A program made the translations under genes and the position numbers. The notes under the pieces are model-generated. The model searched no databases. It was not told the DNA's origin and was given only the letters and a program-made list of their open reading frames with translations. Below are positions 12,201-23,666 of a stretch of 64,000 nucleotides of DNA, in pieces. The stretch lies in the NCBI RefSeq assembly GCF_018139145.2, contig NC_059471.1:85148520-85212519 (forward strand), written 5' to 3'. Source of the DNA: Gymnogyps californianus. Taxonomy: Eukaryota > Chordata > Aves > Accipitriformes > Cathartidae. Position 1 is the stretch's first letter. Each line of letters opens with the position of its first letter.

Positions 12201-14600
12201 TCTACTTCTCCAATAAATGTGTCAGGTTGGAATGCAAGTGTGCAGTCCCAGTGTCAGCTTTATGGCCCAAGAAACGTATGCTATTGAAAGCACAACTGCT
12301 TTCTCGGTCCACTTGTGTTGGCTGCCTAACTTTCTTCTTGATCGATCTTTTCCCTTGATGACCCTGCTGAGGCTTGTTATTTTCTGTGCTGTCTCCGTTC
12401 TGATGTCCATGTATTAGTTGTGCTCAGGTCAGCAGGTCTGTGGCAGAGAGAAATATTTGTAAGAGGGCTATGCAACAGCTTTCATGTCTGCAAGCAATGA
12501 TCAGGGATAGCCACAGCTTGGAGCTTTCCTCAGGTGGTGTGCGTGCATGCATGTGTTTTTGTGTGTGAATACTATCGTTTGCTTAATTTGAGTAAGAAAT
12601 TACCACAACTGTTTATGAAAATGTTTGCCTACCAGGCAGCATAGATTATGCTGAGAGCCAGACTTCTTGTTTTTTCATACTTCTTTTGAGAAGGAGGTAA
12701 AACCCTTTAAAATCTTTCAGCAGTGTTCTCTTCTTCATGGTCCAGTGTCCTGTGATGCTATTTATTATAGTGTGATGCTGCTTTCAGGTAGGGGATGAGA
12801 ATTTGTTTTGTGTTCCCAGCGTCCTCCTGTACCCTGGCAGTGGCTGGAGATGCTGAAGAGGCAATACCCTTGAAATGATGACTCCTCCCATGTTTGGTCT
12901 TTTTTTGCTACTGGATTCCCAGCTGATTGAGGCTGGTATCAGTGGAGATGGGGCTTGTTGAGCTGGACCTGGTACAATAGCAGAATGTGCGAAGGAGTAT
13001 AAAGGAAACAAGAACAAGATGGACACGTGTCAGAGAAGGAAATTTTTTTCTGGAAGTTCGCCAGTGAGGTGAAAGCAAGGAGTATCGTGAGGAGCCCAAG
13101 AACAACAGCAGCAAAAGTCAGCTAAGGCAAAATAAATGCTTAAGAAAGTTCAACCAGCCAAAAAAGGTGCTGTAAAAACATCACGGATGTGACTGATACA
13201 CGGTTGTTGACTGTTCCCAAGAACAGTGTCACAGCTAGTTGTCTGGGCTGGTTCCTACATACCAGTGACTCCTGCACCTGCCCGTCCAAGCTCTGCCCAT
13301 GTGCAGTCTAATGTAAGGGCTTCACCAGGAGGCCTGTCTTCGTGTAGAGACTGAAAATCTGAAAATGTGAATAATCCCCCAAAACAAAACCCTACCAAAA
13401 CACTTGACTGCATACACGGCTTTCCCCTTTGAGAGCAGATAAGGGGGAGAATGAAGCACACGTACCAGATGGCAGGCATGCTGCTGGGTGCGTTGTTGGA
13501 GGGAGTTCAGGTATTCTGCCGATGGGGTAGGGCTGGAAGTTGTGGGGAAGTGGGGTAATACAGAAAAGATGTGAAAGACAGCCAGTTCTTTTGATGATGG
13601 ATGTTTGTCCTTCCACACCAGTCAAAGCTCTGTATTTGACTGTCTTTAGGGTTTTGATATTTTGGGGAAGATATGTTTTCCTGTGGAGAGGAGGAGCAGA
13701 TGAATTTGTCAGCTGCTTAAAGTGAAGCATGCATTAGTTTTTAAAATGTTTCATAATTCATTATTTTTAGTCTATTTTAAAAAAAAATGTTGTGCCCACA
13801 GATACATTGAAGTAGTTGTGTTGATCATAGATGGCGAATTGCCAGAACAAAACAAAATCTAGTGTCTCTCATTTCCTGAAACTCATTGATACCTGTGTCA
13901 CTGGAATTGAGGCTGGGGAAAGGGAAGGGAAAAACATATATAAAAATACTGTTCAACCTGTTAATGAGATGGGATTTTCTGATGGGGAAAATTCACAGGG
14001 TATGGAGGAGGGAAAGCAAGCTTCCTTTTTGTATTATTCATCTATTCACTACATTAAATCGTTTAGGAGAGGTTGTTGTTGGTGAGAGCACAGACCCTTT
14101 CCTGTTCTCTCCGTCTCCGTGTCTCCCCCTGCCTTGTCACACCCAAAGCTCTACGTTCCCGCGTGCCCTCTGTCACAGCCTCCGAGGAGACCGGGTTTTC
14201 CTGCCAAGAGAGAAAAGAGGATTCCCTGCTGCGCGTGCATTTGCACTCAGGAATGACCATGCCGAGTGGACATGTGCCTGTGTAGGCACAGTTCATTCAG
14301 AAATACCGTTCTGAATTGAGATTTTTAAAAAGTGTTTACTCCCATCCTTGGTGCAGCTCAGCAGTGACTCAAGCAGGATACCGCTTGCAGCAGAGAAACT
14401 GTGGTTCCAGGAGATCTCTTGGAAGACAACTGATAATTGAGCAAAACCCAGAGAGAGAGGGAGTCTCTCTTTTCCTCATGAGGAAGTTTCTAGGCTTCGG
14501 CGTATGCTTGCTAGTACTGCAATGCCCTGAGGACATGTGGTATCTAGGAGTTAATGTGGAGTTGTATGGATTAATAACTATTCAGTTTTCTAATGTGGCA
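9231..14600. other. Unique non-coding DNA with a T-rich section
   Basis: From about 9230 to 9880 the plus strand is T-rich with several T6-T8 runs. The rest is mixed unique sequence. The longest frames (141 codons at 10698-11123 on +, 142 codons at 13886-14314 on +) start at unremarkable ATGs and encode low-information sequence. A 20-bp alternating purine-pyrimidine run lies at 12537-12556. There is no CpG island and no recognisable exon. Confidence 0.55.
12537..12556. repeat. Alternating purine-pyrimidine run (Z-DNA-prone)
   Basis: Twenty consecutive bases alternate purine and pyrimidine: GTGTGCGTGCATGCATGTGT. CG/CA/TG steps like these are known to favour left-handed DNA under supercoiling. 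The run is short and there is no nearby promoter evidence. Confidence 0.6.
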
Positions 14601-14644
14601 ATGTAAAAAAAAAAAATCCTTAATGGGGATTATTGTCTTGGTTG

Positions 14645-14774
14645 TGTAAATATGTAGTTAGCTATACTTAAAATGCATATTATCAGCCTCTTTGGAATCA
14701 TTGCATTCTCTCATGTAAATATGTATTTAGGGCATTTTTAAAATGCAGGTTTTTGCCCTGATTATGTAAATATG
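14645..14774 (+). repeat. Diverged tandem duplication, three TGTAAATATG copies
   Basis: The 10-mer TGTAAATATG occurs at 14645-14654, 14714-14723 and 14765-14774. The first two copies remain similar for about 33 bp: both continue TA-TTAG, then a short AT stretch, then TTAAAATGCA. The third copy is reduced mainly to the core. The 69-bp and 51-bp spacings suggest an old local tandem duplication that has since diverged. TGTAAATA also matches a forkhead-type core, so repeated binding sites are an alternative explanation. Confidence 0.6.
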
Positions 14775-15700
14775 CTTGTACACTAAAAATGGCAATTTAT
14801 TCTTCAACCCTCCCACCCCCCGCTTTTTTCTTTTTTAGAATATGTAAGTGAATTTCATGCTTAAGAAAGTGGGGAAGTACTAGCACAGAATGGCTAAGAA
14901 TATTTAGGGCAGGTCCTCCACAGTCTTTCTCAAAGAGCCTGTCAGTCCACCTAGTATAGCTATCTCCGTATTCCAGTCCTTGTTTTTTGCTGAGCCTGTT
15001 CATTAAGGCTGTCAAAACTACCAGACTGGAAATTACTAGGCTGGCATTTTGGGCACAATCGACACATTTTCTGTACCTCATGAACTGAAATACAAAGCTT
15101 TCTTTATAGAAATATAATGTTCTTCTAATGACAGTACAGATAGTAACCATAAATTTCACTCCTTTACATCAGCAGAGAACTTGGATTCCTTTATCTTGTC
15201 TTGACTCCTATTAATCCCTTTTCTTCAATATTATCCTGAGTCAGTTCATTTCACTGATTAATCATATCAGTCAAATTGCAAGAATGGAAGGAGCCAGTTT
15301 TGACACCTGGGTGGAAATCATTTCATTTTTCTTAGCTGTCTAAAAGTGTCTAAGATGTCCTCTATAGACAGTGGAGAAAGACCAGTACCTCTGAAGAGTG
15401 AGCCAGCCCATCCTAAAATAGGCAGGATGAACTCTGCTGGGGAGGTGCATGTTTCCCTTGACTAGGGAAAGAACCTAGGCTGAACTTTTAGGCAGGTGAA
15501 ATAAATCCCGTCACTTCTGCTCACTCAGTTTTATGGTACCTAAACTCTGTATAGGGGCAAGGACTCCCTGTGGCTGCTACATGAGGAGATTCCTTTGGTG
15601 GTGCACCCAAAGGTCCTGGTCTTTTGATGACCCAGACTAGGAATGACATTAGATTGCAGAGTGTCTCCCCTGGTGGAGGGACACCTGTGTGCACCTGGAT

Positions 15701-15755
15701 TTCCTTCCTTCCTTCCTTCCTTCCTTCCTTCCTTCCTTCCTTCCTTCCTTCCTTT
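15701..15755. repeat. (TTCC)n microsatellite, about 13.75 units
   Basis: A perfect tetranucleotide array of 55 bp with no interruption. On the plus strand it is all pyrimidine and is followed directly by TTAG, so it forms an artificially perfect polypyrimidine tract next to an AG dinucleotide. Confidence 0.97.
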
Positions 15756-15757
15756 AG

Positions 15758-15790
15758 AAACCAGAACCTTGGAAGAGGGAGAAGTGGATG
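15758..15790 (+). other. Exon-like 33-nt segment next to the TTCC microsatellite
   Basis: The microsatellite supplies a 55-nt polypyrimidine tract ending CTTTAG. After 33 nt comes GATG|GTGAGT, a strong donor. The segment is a multiple of three and is open in the frame KPEPWKREKWM. No good branch point is visible within the usual 18-40 nt because the region upstream is pure TTCC, and this weakens the case. It could be a cryptic exon created by a repeat, or simply chance. Confidence 0.1.
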
Positions 15791-18700
15791 GTGAGTCAGG
15801 TGGAGCTTGCTGTTATCTCACACCAGCATGCACTCAGGACATTGCCAGGGTTTTGGGACTTACTCTGAGTCCCACTGTTTACAAGGCAGCGGCTGGTTTG
15901 GGTCCCGCTTGAGGCTGGCCTGACCCTGCAAGCAGAGAGCCGTGTTTGCACAGTGCTGTCTCTGCCCCGTAATTCCCGTGGGACCCACGCTGGAGCAGCA
16001 CAGGCAGCTCAGCTGGTCTGCCCACAGATGACTGAGTGCACTGTAGTTTGCTGCACTGGTTGGTGACTTTATAACCTGCCCTTAGGTGAGCGGGACTTTT
16101 GGTACAGCGCATCAGCTCCGTTTCAATGCTAACCAGATGATCCACAAGGAAAAAAATGAGGTGCTCCTCCCATTCATCCCATAGCCTGCTCTGTGCGCCT
16201 GCATACTTCTTCAATTGTACTTGGCCCGGTTGCTAATGTGCCGTCTCCCTTTTGAACATATGGGGCTGTAGAGGGAGGGGAGAAATTTATGGAGAGAAGA
16301 GAAAAATCAGAATACAGGAAACTAAGAAAATGTTTATTAAAAAAAAATGCGACAACCAAATTCTTTTTTTAAAAAAGAAAACCTACAATAATGTGTTCTT
16401 GAGAGACAGGCTTTGCTGGCATGTTTATTCACTGGGGTTTTCCATCATCATTTCCATGTGGTGCATTCTGATTGCTCACAGTTTTGTGGGTTTCTATCCA
16501 AGCCTCAGATAGCAAACGTTTAATCTAGGGAACTCCCTTTCTGTTCTCTCCTCTTCCCAGTAGTATGGAGTGAATTACCGTACAAGACATATAAGATTTT
16601 GTTTGCGTGGTGAAGGGGAAAGAGGGACAACAATTGACTGCATTTTGAGCCCTGCAGGCAGATCTTTAGCTGGTGTAAATTGTCACAGCTTCAGTGACTT
16701 CAGTAGAGCTCAATGACATCCAGTGGCTGAGGATCTACCCCCTGGTTTTGGCTTTCTCTGTTGAAGGCCTGCTGGGAAGCCCAAATTAGCAGCCAGATGA
16801 GAGACAGCAAGAGAGAGAAAGAACAAGAACAATGCCACAAAATCTTTTTTGCCATTTTAAACAGAAGATCATTGATGGAAATGCCTTCATCCTGGAACAT
16901 TTAATTTTTTGTCACAGCTGTTGTCACTGAGACAAGCTATTTTGCAAAGTGGGGCATACCACATCCATGGATGGATAGTATTTTAACCACATGCACAGGC
17001 AAGTTTTTGTTTAAAATAAGAGAATGGTAGGCGATGAAGATGCTTCCTTTTAATTTGTTGTTTCTGATAGGTTGCAGACTGGAAATTATCCCCACAAAGC
17101 TGTGAGCACTGCCTTTCATAAACATATTTGAAAAACCCTAGAAATAAGAAAACCAGTTGACCGATAGAAGAATCTTTCTGTTGGCTTTGGTGGCCCTTGG
17201 ATGAGGTTAGAAGAATCTTTTTCTAGGCAGAACATTCAGGGTGATAACTTCCTTGCTTCAAAAGAGAAAAATTGTGGTTGCCATGGGAGTAAGGACCATT
17301 CCATTTGAATACCAGCTCTGCTAACGTCCTTGGAAATGTGCCCTTCAGCCAGCGCATGTCCTTGCTTTACTGCACTGATGGTCTTATTTCTGGTAGCTTG
17401 AGCTGACATACCAGCTGGGAATTCAAGCTCATTTTTGTATTCAGGTACGTTTCTTCAGAAAATTTAAATCTAACTACTACAGCGATTTTTCATCCTGGGA
17501 AAAAGCCTCCTCTTAAAACCCTTACTGCCCAAAACAGGGAATGCAGTATCTAGACTGGTTGGTACCTAGACTGGTTACTGGTTGGTAAATCCTCCAATCT
17601 GCAGGATATATATTATGTGATAATAATATATCTGTGTATAGATTTAAAATGCTACCTTTAGATGCCTTTTTGAGTCCCTGTGGAACAGTTCATCAATGGA
17701 TTATGGGAATCATTAGTTAATTTATTAGTGGGAACACTGCTGTAGTAGTGGTGAGCTGGACAGAAGGCTTGGTAGACTGTCTTCAGTTTTATTCTTATAA
17801 AGCATCATTACAGTATAGGGCTCAACATCTAAAATTCCTGGTCTGCAATAACTATGGGTGCCCAAAATCTCTAAAAGTTAAGCTAATAGAGTATTTCTCC
17901 AAAAGGAAAGGGAAATGTTTTAAGGGGAGAGGGGTAACAAGAAAACCCAGAGAAGAGAAAGTATGGATAAAACATGTTGAAGAAGTCCATGTGTGGCAGT
18001 AGTCATTGCTCAGGTTCAAAGAGACATCTTGAATATCCAAAGTCTTTCTTATTTGATGCCTTATGAGGATGTTTGCTGCAGTTTATGGAAATGCAGGCTA
18101 CTAGCAAATTGCCTTGAAGACATACTCATTGAACGGATCTACGAACATTTGCCTGTGGGGGAATGAATGTTATTGCTAAAGACAATCAAAGCAAATGCAA
18201 GACAACAGACATCATCCCGCACCTTTGCTGAAGACCTGGTGGCATCAGCTTCAGGCTGGTCACAGCAAGGGACTCAGATTACCGAGTAGCCCCAAGACCA
18301 ACATAGCCTCATGGCCCGGCAGATGATACAGTGTTGGTATGGGAGCTGCTCCGCAGCCATAGCTTTTCTACTCCTGATCTAGATAATTTATTATTCGGTC
18401 ATTATCTGTTTTTTTAGTAACACCTGGACTATGTAGGAGACCATAGAGTATCAATGTCTTGGTCTTGAACAGATTGATCTGTAGAAGTCCCTCTTCTTAA
18501 GTACACATCTGAACATCACAAAAACTCCTGTAACTAATGACAACACAGCTTTGACAGTCATAATCGATAATGCAAAGAGTATTGGCTACATTAAGTTCAG
18601 TAGGATGTTGCCAGTGGCTTCCAGGGCGGGTAGGGAGGAGGAAAGGAATGTCAGGATTTTTTCCTGTTGCTTTTCTTGGGAGCTATGCCTAGAAGTAATA

Positions 18701-19295
18701 ACAAGTCTGATAATTTATGTTTCTGACCTCTGTATGGCTCAAGTTTAAAGGTTTTCTAGGGAAAGGAATATCACAGAGTGACTGTAGTGATTTGAAATCT
18801 GAATTCTTCCTCTGACTCACTGCTCTCCAGCTAGCAGTTACCGATGCCTCATCTGGGGCATCTGCAAAATGGGCATACAGCCAATGTCAGAGGAGGGGGT
18901 TGAGGCTTAATGAACATCTGTAAAGCAATTTGAGATTGAAGAAGAGTTTTACACAGGTGGACTACCAGTTTGTGTGGTCTTGTTCCTGCATATCATTAGA
19001 CATCAACAAGTTCTTCTCAAGGAATAGAGGACCTAGATTTCACTGTGTGGCTGTTCATCAAGGCTGCTCCATACTCTGTCTAATCCCAAGACAGTTAACT
19101 TTAAGTCCTCTGGTTAATTCTGCTGGGGCTGAGAAGCGGCATGCTGGTTCTAGCTCTGCCCATGCTCATGCTGCTTTCATGGCTGGGATTGTGGGGACTA
19201 ACTGCAGCTGCTCCTCAGAGAGCAGGAGAGCAGTGAGAAATGCGAGTTTTCTGCAGGAATTTGGGGAACATTGTGTTACCTCTACAATGGCTGGG

Positions 19296-19376
19296 TGACC
19301 CCCCCATGGCAGAGGGTTGGACTACGTGATCTTTAAAGGTCCCTTCCAACCCAAACTGTTCTTTGATTCTACGACA
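19296..19376 (+). mobile_element. CR1 LINE 3'-end fragment
   Basis: The segment reads GGGTTGGACTACGTGATCTT, then AAAGGTCCCTTCCAACCCAA, and ends with two diverged copies of the 8-bp CR1 terminal unit (consensus ATTCTRTG; here GTTCTTTG ATTCTACG). This is the hallmark 3' end of chicken-repeat-1 non-LTR retrotransposons, which lack a poly(A) tail. Only the last ~80 bp is recognisable, so this is a strongly 5'-truncated, inactive copy. It points to a bird or other sauropsid genome. Confidence 0.85.
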
Positions 19377-22322
19377 TTCACTTGCCACCTGGACCTGGAC
19401 AGGGTTTTCTGCCATTTGAGTATCCCTGCTGTAAACAGGTCTCGTGCAGGAAATGTTAGCCGAGTGTCAGATTAACTAAATTTATATGTCAGCTAGAATA
19501 TCATGTCAGATAAACACAGTGAATCCTCATTCTAGCTGTTATCGCACATGGTATTGACACTGATCTGGTTGGTAGGTGCTGATTGCCCATCTGTGTTACC
19601 TGCTGGAGGATTTTTTTTGGAATAATGCCATTGTATTAGAAGTAAAATCCAAAGATGTGGCTAATGGCTGCTAACAGGTGTCTGTAAAATCTAGGAATTG
19701 AGCCAGCCTTTACACAATTGGGAGCCAACCTAATTTGCACCAAACTGTTACAAAAAACTTGAGCTAGATTATTTAACTTTTGGATTTAAGCATTGGTTTT
19801 ATGTTCAATCATTGCTCAATGATTTCAGCTGGAACTGAAGGAGAAGTTCATCACACAGCATTTCTCATTTGACTAAAAGATAGTAGTCCTGGGAGTGTAC
19901 TAGAAAGAAGCAATTTCCATGAAACCCCCAAGGATATTGTGTGCTTGTGGCTGAAGGGGAGACTGCCAGAAGGCGTTAAGCAACTGCCAGAAATTTCAGG
20001 AACTGATGGAGACTTCAACAAGAGGAGAACTTCAAAATGTTTGATCTCATTTGGATAGACTCCAAATTGTAATGCTTACCTGAGCTGATCCTCGCCATCT
20101 TCCCTCATCATTGACAGAAAATTACTTTCAAAAGCCAGTTTCATAGACGAGCTTGTTGGGAGAAATCTAGTTGTTTGTAGGTTCAATTCCAGCCAGACTA
20201 AGTGTAGCTGGAGTCCCTGAGCCTGCAGTCTCCTATCAGCTAGGTCCACCCCAGCCACAGGAGATACCAAGTGCAGGAGGAAAGTGGACTGCAAACTCGC
20301 TGAGTCTGCCCTTTAGTGACATAGGAAATAAGCACATCACTGGAAGTCGTCTGAAGGCCACTTCTCTCCAACTCCGATCAGAGCAGCAAAGGCATTTTGA
20401 ATATTGCACAAACACAGTGGAAAAAAAGTTTCTTCTGGAGAAACTTCAGACAGTTGGCTCTCAGTAGGTCTTTGAACGATGGACGAAGCAAATGTTGTGT
20501 GTGCAGTGGGTATCTGACTGGGAATGACAAGTTTTCTCTTTCAAATTATAGCTATGAGGGTGATGTCAGGCTATAATAAGGCACGCAGACATGCTGGGTC
20601 AGATTTTGCGGCTTCCAAAATGTAGAAAGAAAGATGCAAACATGAAGGGCAATGTACTCCACTGGAATTTTTATTCCAGAAACAAAGACGTGGTACTTTG
20701 CCAGTATCCTAAAAGCGATCGCATAGATGCAAGACCTTCCAGGTTTAGGCAGCATTATCTTAAATCCCATTTGAAATGTTTTGCTGATTGTTTCTTTTAC
20801 TGTTTTCCCCCAGAAGATTAACTTGTGTTCGGGTCTTCAGAAGACACTTCTGTAAAGTTGCTAATTGCAGAGCTGAGGAAAATGGGTCACATGATACACT
20901 CAGCACTTCCCTAGTTAATACACAACAGCACATGCTCGTGTCGAACTGGCTGCAAATGCAGCTCTGGCTGACTGAACGCTAATGACAGCACCTACTGTAA
21001 TAAGCTGGTACTAGTAAAGAAAGCGAAACGGCCTGTTAAAATCCCAAATGGGTGATGAAAGTTCTACATCATCCAGACCTTTTAATGTAATTGTGCAATG
21101 GCACAGGCTGGCACTCAGCCTACCAGCATCCATTTAATTAGTAAATAAAACACTCTGAAGGCCTTGGCCTTATCCTGACACACTTAGAAATCCAGCTGAA
21201 GGTTCTTGACTACATGCAATAAACCCGACCAAAACTTTATGGTTGACAGTAAAAGTCATCATGTGAAAGCATGTGGTAAGATGTGCTTTATTTCTGTATT
21301 TCTTTTATTTATAACACATGGTTTAGATACCATTTCTGCTGCTTCTCCGTATATTTAAAGAACCTTTATTTTCACTGTAATGCTTTTGAGCCATGTGGAG
21401 CTTTCCATCTTGTGATGTCCACGTATCAGTGTGTGACTGATAAAGAAGGCTCCTTGGGCAGCTGTGCTGTCCTATGGGTTATGCAGTTCACAAAAGGGAG
21501 CTTCTGTTGAAAGCTTTGTAAAGCTGCAGAGGGGCCATCTGAAATGCTTTTTATGATGAATTCTGACAAAAAGAGTTGGCTGGAGGATATTGCCAGCCCA
21601 GCACTTGTTACTGTAACTAGTCAAAATGATGGGTTTTCTGCAATGTTTAAGCCTGCGTTTTCTTTTTGTCTTTAAAAAATTTATTTGACCTCTGTAAAAA
21701 TCCTATTGTGAATTTAGAAGATATTTAGCCTCAAACCTCCAATAAGTTTTACACTGTTCTTCTGAACCATAACCAAAATTGTTTTGTTTTCCCTTCCTCA
21801 AAAATACTGACCGTGAATAAATGGCTCACCATTCTTTTTTGTCTGTGATCTAATTAATCTGCATTTTCCCCTCAGTACCCTGCTGTGCGTACACTTCTAC
21901 AGTGCCGTTTCCCGCCACGCTTTCTGTAGCGTTAGTGATAGGGAAGGTCAGTGCGACCGTCCCTCCTGGCTTCCCCCCAGGGCAGTGCAGTAGCTGAAGC
22001 ATGAGCTGGCGGAGGCTTCTGCCCAGCTCCAGGCAGGGAGTCACCCTGCTTGCCAGTGGCTGCAATACTTGATTTTCTGCTGGAGAGATCCCTGGGCACC
22101 GTATCTCTATGGAAATGGCATTTCTATGACTTGGGAGATGTTCCACTCAAGGACAAATGTTTTCAGCTGTAGAAGAGCAAGCTTAGTGTTACTCCCAGGA
22201 TTAGCAGCATCCTTTCGTGACAGTTATGGTGGGTTACTCTGCGAGCCCTGGGAACCCTCACACTCTTTCCATGGGGAGCTTGATGACAACATGTTCCTCT
22301 GATTCTGTGTGAGCTATACATT
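19377..22322. other. Unique non-coding DNA between two CR1 remnants
   Basis: No recognisable gene. A strong minus-strand donor (GCTCAG|GTAAGC) lies at 20080, ending a 72-codon minus-strand frame (20076-20294) whose last residues are MMREDGEDQLR. The upstream acceptor is weak, so I do not call an exon. The 20990-21240 stretch contains ATTTAATTAGTAAATAAA-type sequence of the sort seen in conserved non-coding elements, but conservation cannot be judged here. Confidence 0.45.
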
Positions 22323-22427
22323 TAAGATTGGCTCAAGCAGGGCCACCTAGAGCCAGTTGCCCAAACTGTGTCCAGATGGCTTTTGAATATCTCCAAGGAT
22401 GGAGACTCCACAACTTCTCTTTCCATT
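22323..22427 (-). mobile_element. CR1 LINE fragment, internal 3' region
   Basis: Read on the minus strand this matches the CR1 segment shortly upstream of its 3' end. The plus-strand landmarks are GCTCAAGCAGGGCCACCTAG, then GATGGCTTTTGAATATCTCC and GGAGACTCCACAAC. The minus-strand translation contains the familiar relic VVESPSLEIFKSHLDT. The copy is about 105 bp, truncated at both ends and decayed, and has no coding capacity of its own. Confidence 0.8.
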
Positions 22428-23310
22428 AAGTCATATTTAAGGGCTATGATTTGAGAGGCAGATTTGCCAGGAATGGAGTGTGAGGGAAGGTGGAAGGAAG
22501 AGGCCAGCCAGGCTTTCTGCATGCTGGTGGCTTTGCACCCTGGACCTGCAGATGGAGCACTAGGCTTGCTGCCCAGCAGTGGCACAGCAGACCCTACCCA
22601 AGGAAACCCTAGGGAAAGTCAGAAACTAGTTTCAGAGGCTGTGACTACATTATCAAGTTGTAAGTACCCTGCAAGAGGAGAGGACCAGATGGTGCTGAGG
22701 ACTGATGTTCACACCATATACATTTTGGGATTTTACTGTGGACTAACTCTGGTTTGGTACCAGGGAGCTGAATGTCCATTAGTGGCTGGAGAACACTGAG
22801 TGCACTCTTGGGGCACCCCTTCAAATTTAATTTCAATGTAAGAAAACATCCCCAGTTCAAAATCTCCCACTCTGTGATGTGACCCAAAATCTGGCAAGTG
22901 AGAATGATTGGTAGATTTGCTTCCAAACCATACACTTGATGTGAGCTAAAACAATAATGTAGATGCACCCAGAGAGAACAGCATCTCTTCTAGATGTGTT
23001 AGGAGACAAGAGCAGAGAGGGAGCCACAGACATTGCCTAAGTTTTCCCTTCTGCAGATGATCATCCTTTTGGTTTGTGGCTGGTTTTTTTTTTAAGTTTC
23101 TAAGAGGTTATGAGCATCCGAAAGTGCAGAGGTCAAAATGCTGGTTGCTTGGGAGCAACGTTGCTAGGAGTCTGACTGCTGTAAATTAAAACTATGTCAC
23201 CATTGTAGAGCAAGGAATTCTCAAATAGGCTGTAAAAATAGACACAAGGCATTAGTAAAACAAGTCTGAATTGAGGCCATGCTGTTTGTAGCATGCTCCT
23301 TCAAACTCAC

Positions 23311-23379
23311 CATTGTGGTGTACAGGACTTGAAGAATCTCTCTGTCGGATAACCGCCGCATGCTGTGCATTGTATATAA
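23311..23379 (-). other. Splice-bounded 69-nt exon candidate
   Basis: On the minus strand a CTCAT branch-like site lies about 18 nt before the acceptor, followed by the pyrimidine-rich TTTTTCTTCTGCTCCAG. The 69-nt segment then ends ACAATG|GTGAGTTT, a good donor. The length is a multiple of three (23 codons). In the frame continuous with the surrounding 76-codon ORF the segment contains MRRLSDREILQVL, which has exon-like amino acid composition. However, all three frames of the segment are open, so reading frame gives little discrimination. I do not recognise the peptide. It could be an alternative exon of a minus-strand gene, a lncRNA exon or chance. Confidence 0.2.
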
Positions 23380-23486
23380 CTGGAGCAGAAGAAAAATGAG
23401 ACAGGCACACCCTTTGTGACTTTCATTTCTTAAAAAAATATATCTCCTCACTCTTGGTAATAAAAACTTAGAAGTTTGAGGTTTGG

Positions 23487-23506
23487 ATAATAATAATAAT
23501 AATAAT
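23487..23506. repeat. (ATA)n trinucleotide run
   Basis: Twenty bases of uninterrupted ATA/AAT repeat. It is one of three AT-rich simple repeats clustered within 200 bp. Confidence 0.85.
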
Positions 23507-23567
23507 CTGCTTATTATTGTAGGGTTGCTGACTGTCTTAATTTTTTTAAGAACACATCAATAGTTTC

Positions 23568-23622
23568 ATATATATATACTGTGTATATATATCCTTTCTA
23601 TAACATATATACTATATATACT
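23568..23622. repeat. AT-rich TATA-type imperfect simple repeat
   Basis: Imperfect alternating TA sequence (CATATATATAT, GTGTATATATAT, ACATATATACTATATATA) directly upstream of the GATA array. It can form small hairpins. The TATA motifs are best explained as low-complexity sequence rather than promoters. Confidence 0.75.

Positions 23623-23666
<44 letters not shown>
23623..23666 (+). repeat. (GATA)11 microsatellite
   Basis: Eleven perfect GATA units. The array sits between a 9-bp inverted repeat: CTTTCTATA at 23594-23602 and TATAGAAAG at 23668-23676. Confidence 0.97.

Larger units (their letters stand above)
14791..19295. other. Unique non-coding DNA, no gene recognised
   Basis: Apart from the TTCC microsatellite and its adjacent exon-like segment, this stretch holds only short frames without recognisable sequence. 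At 17550-17585 there is a small imperfect internal repeat of TAGACTGGTT / ACTGGTTGGTA. An AT-rich imperfect inverted repeat lies near 17606-17633. I see nothing else. Confidence 0.5.

Noticed and set aside
20178..20190. B-box-like GGTTCAATTCC
   Set aside because: The T-stem pairs poorly, and no A box or acceptor stem lies upstream. Most likely chance.
20076..20294. 72-codon minus-strand frame ending at a CAG|GTAAGC donor
   Set aside because: The donor is strong, but no acceptor with a pyrimidine tract brackets a convincing exon. Kept only as a note in the regional entry.
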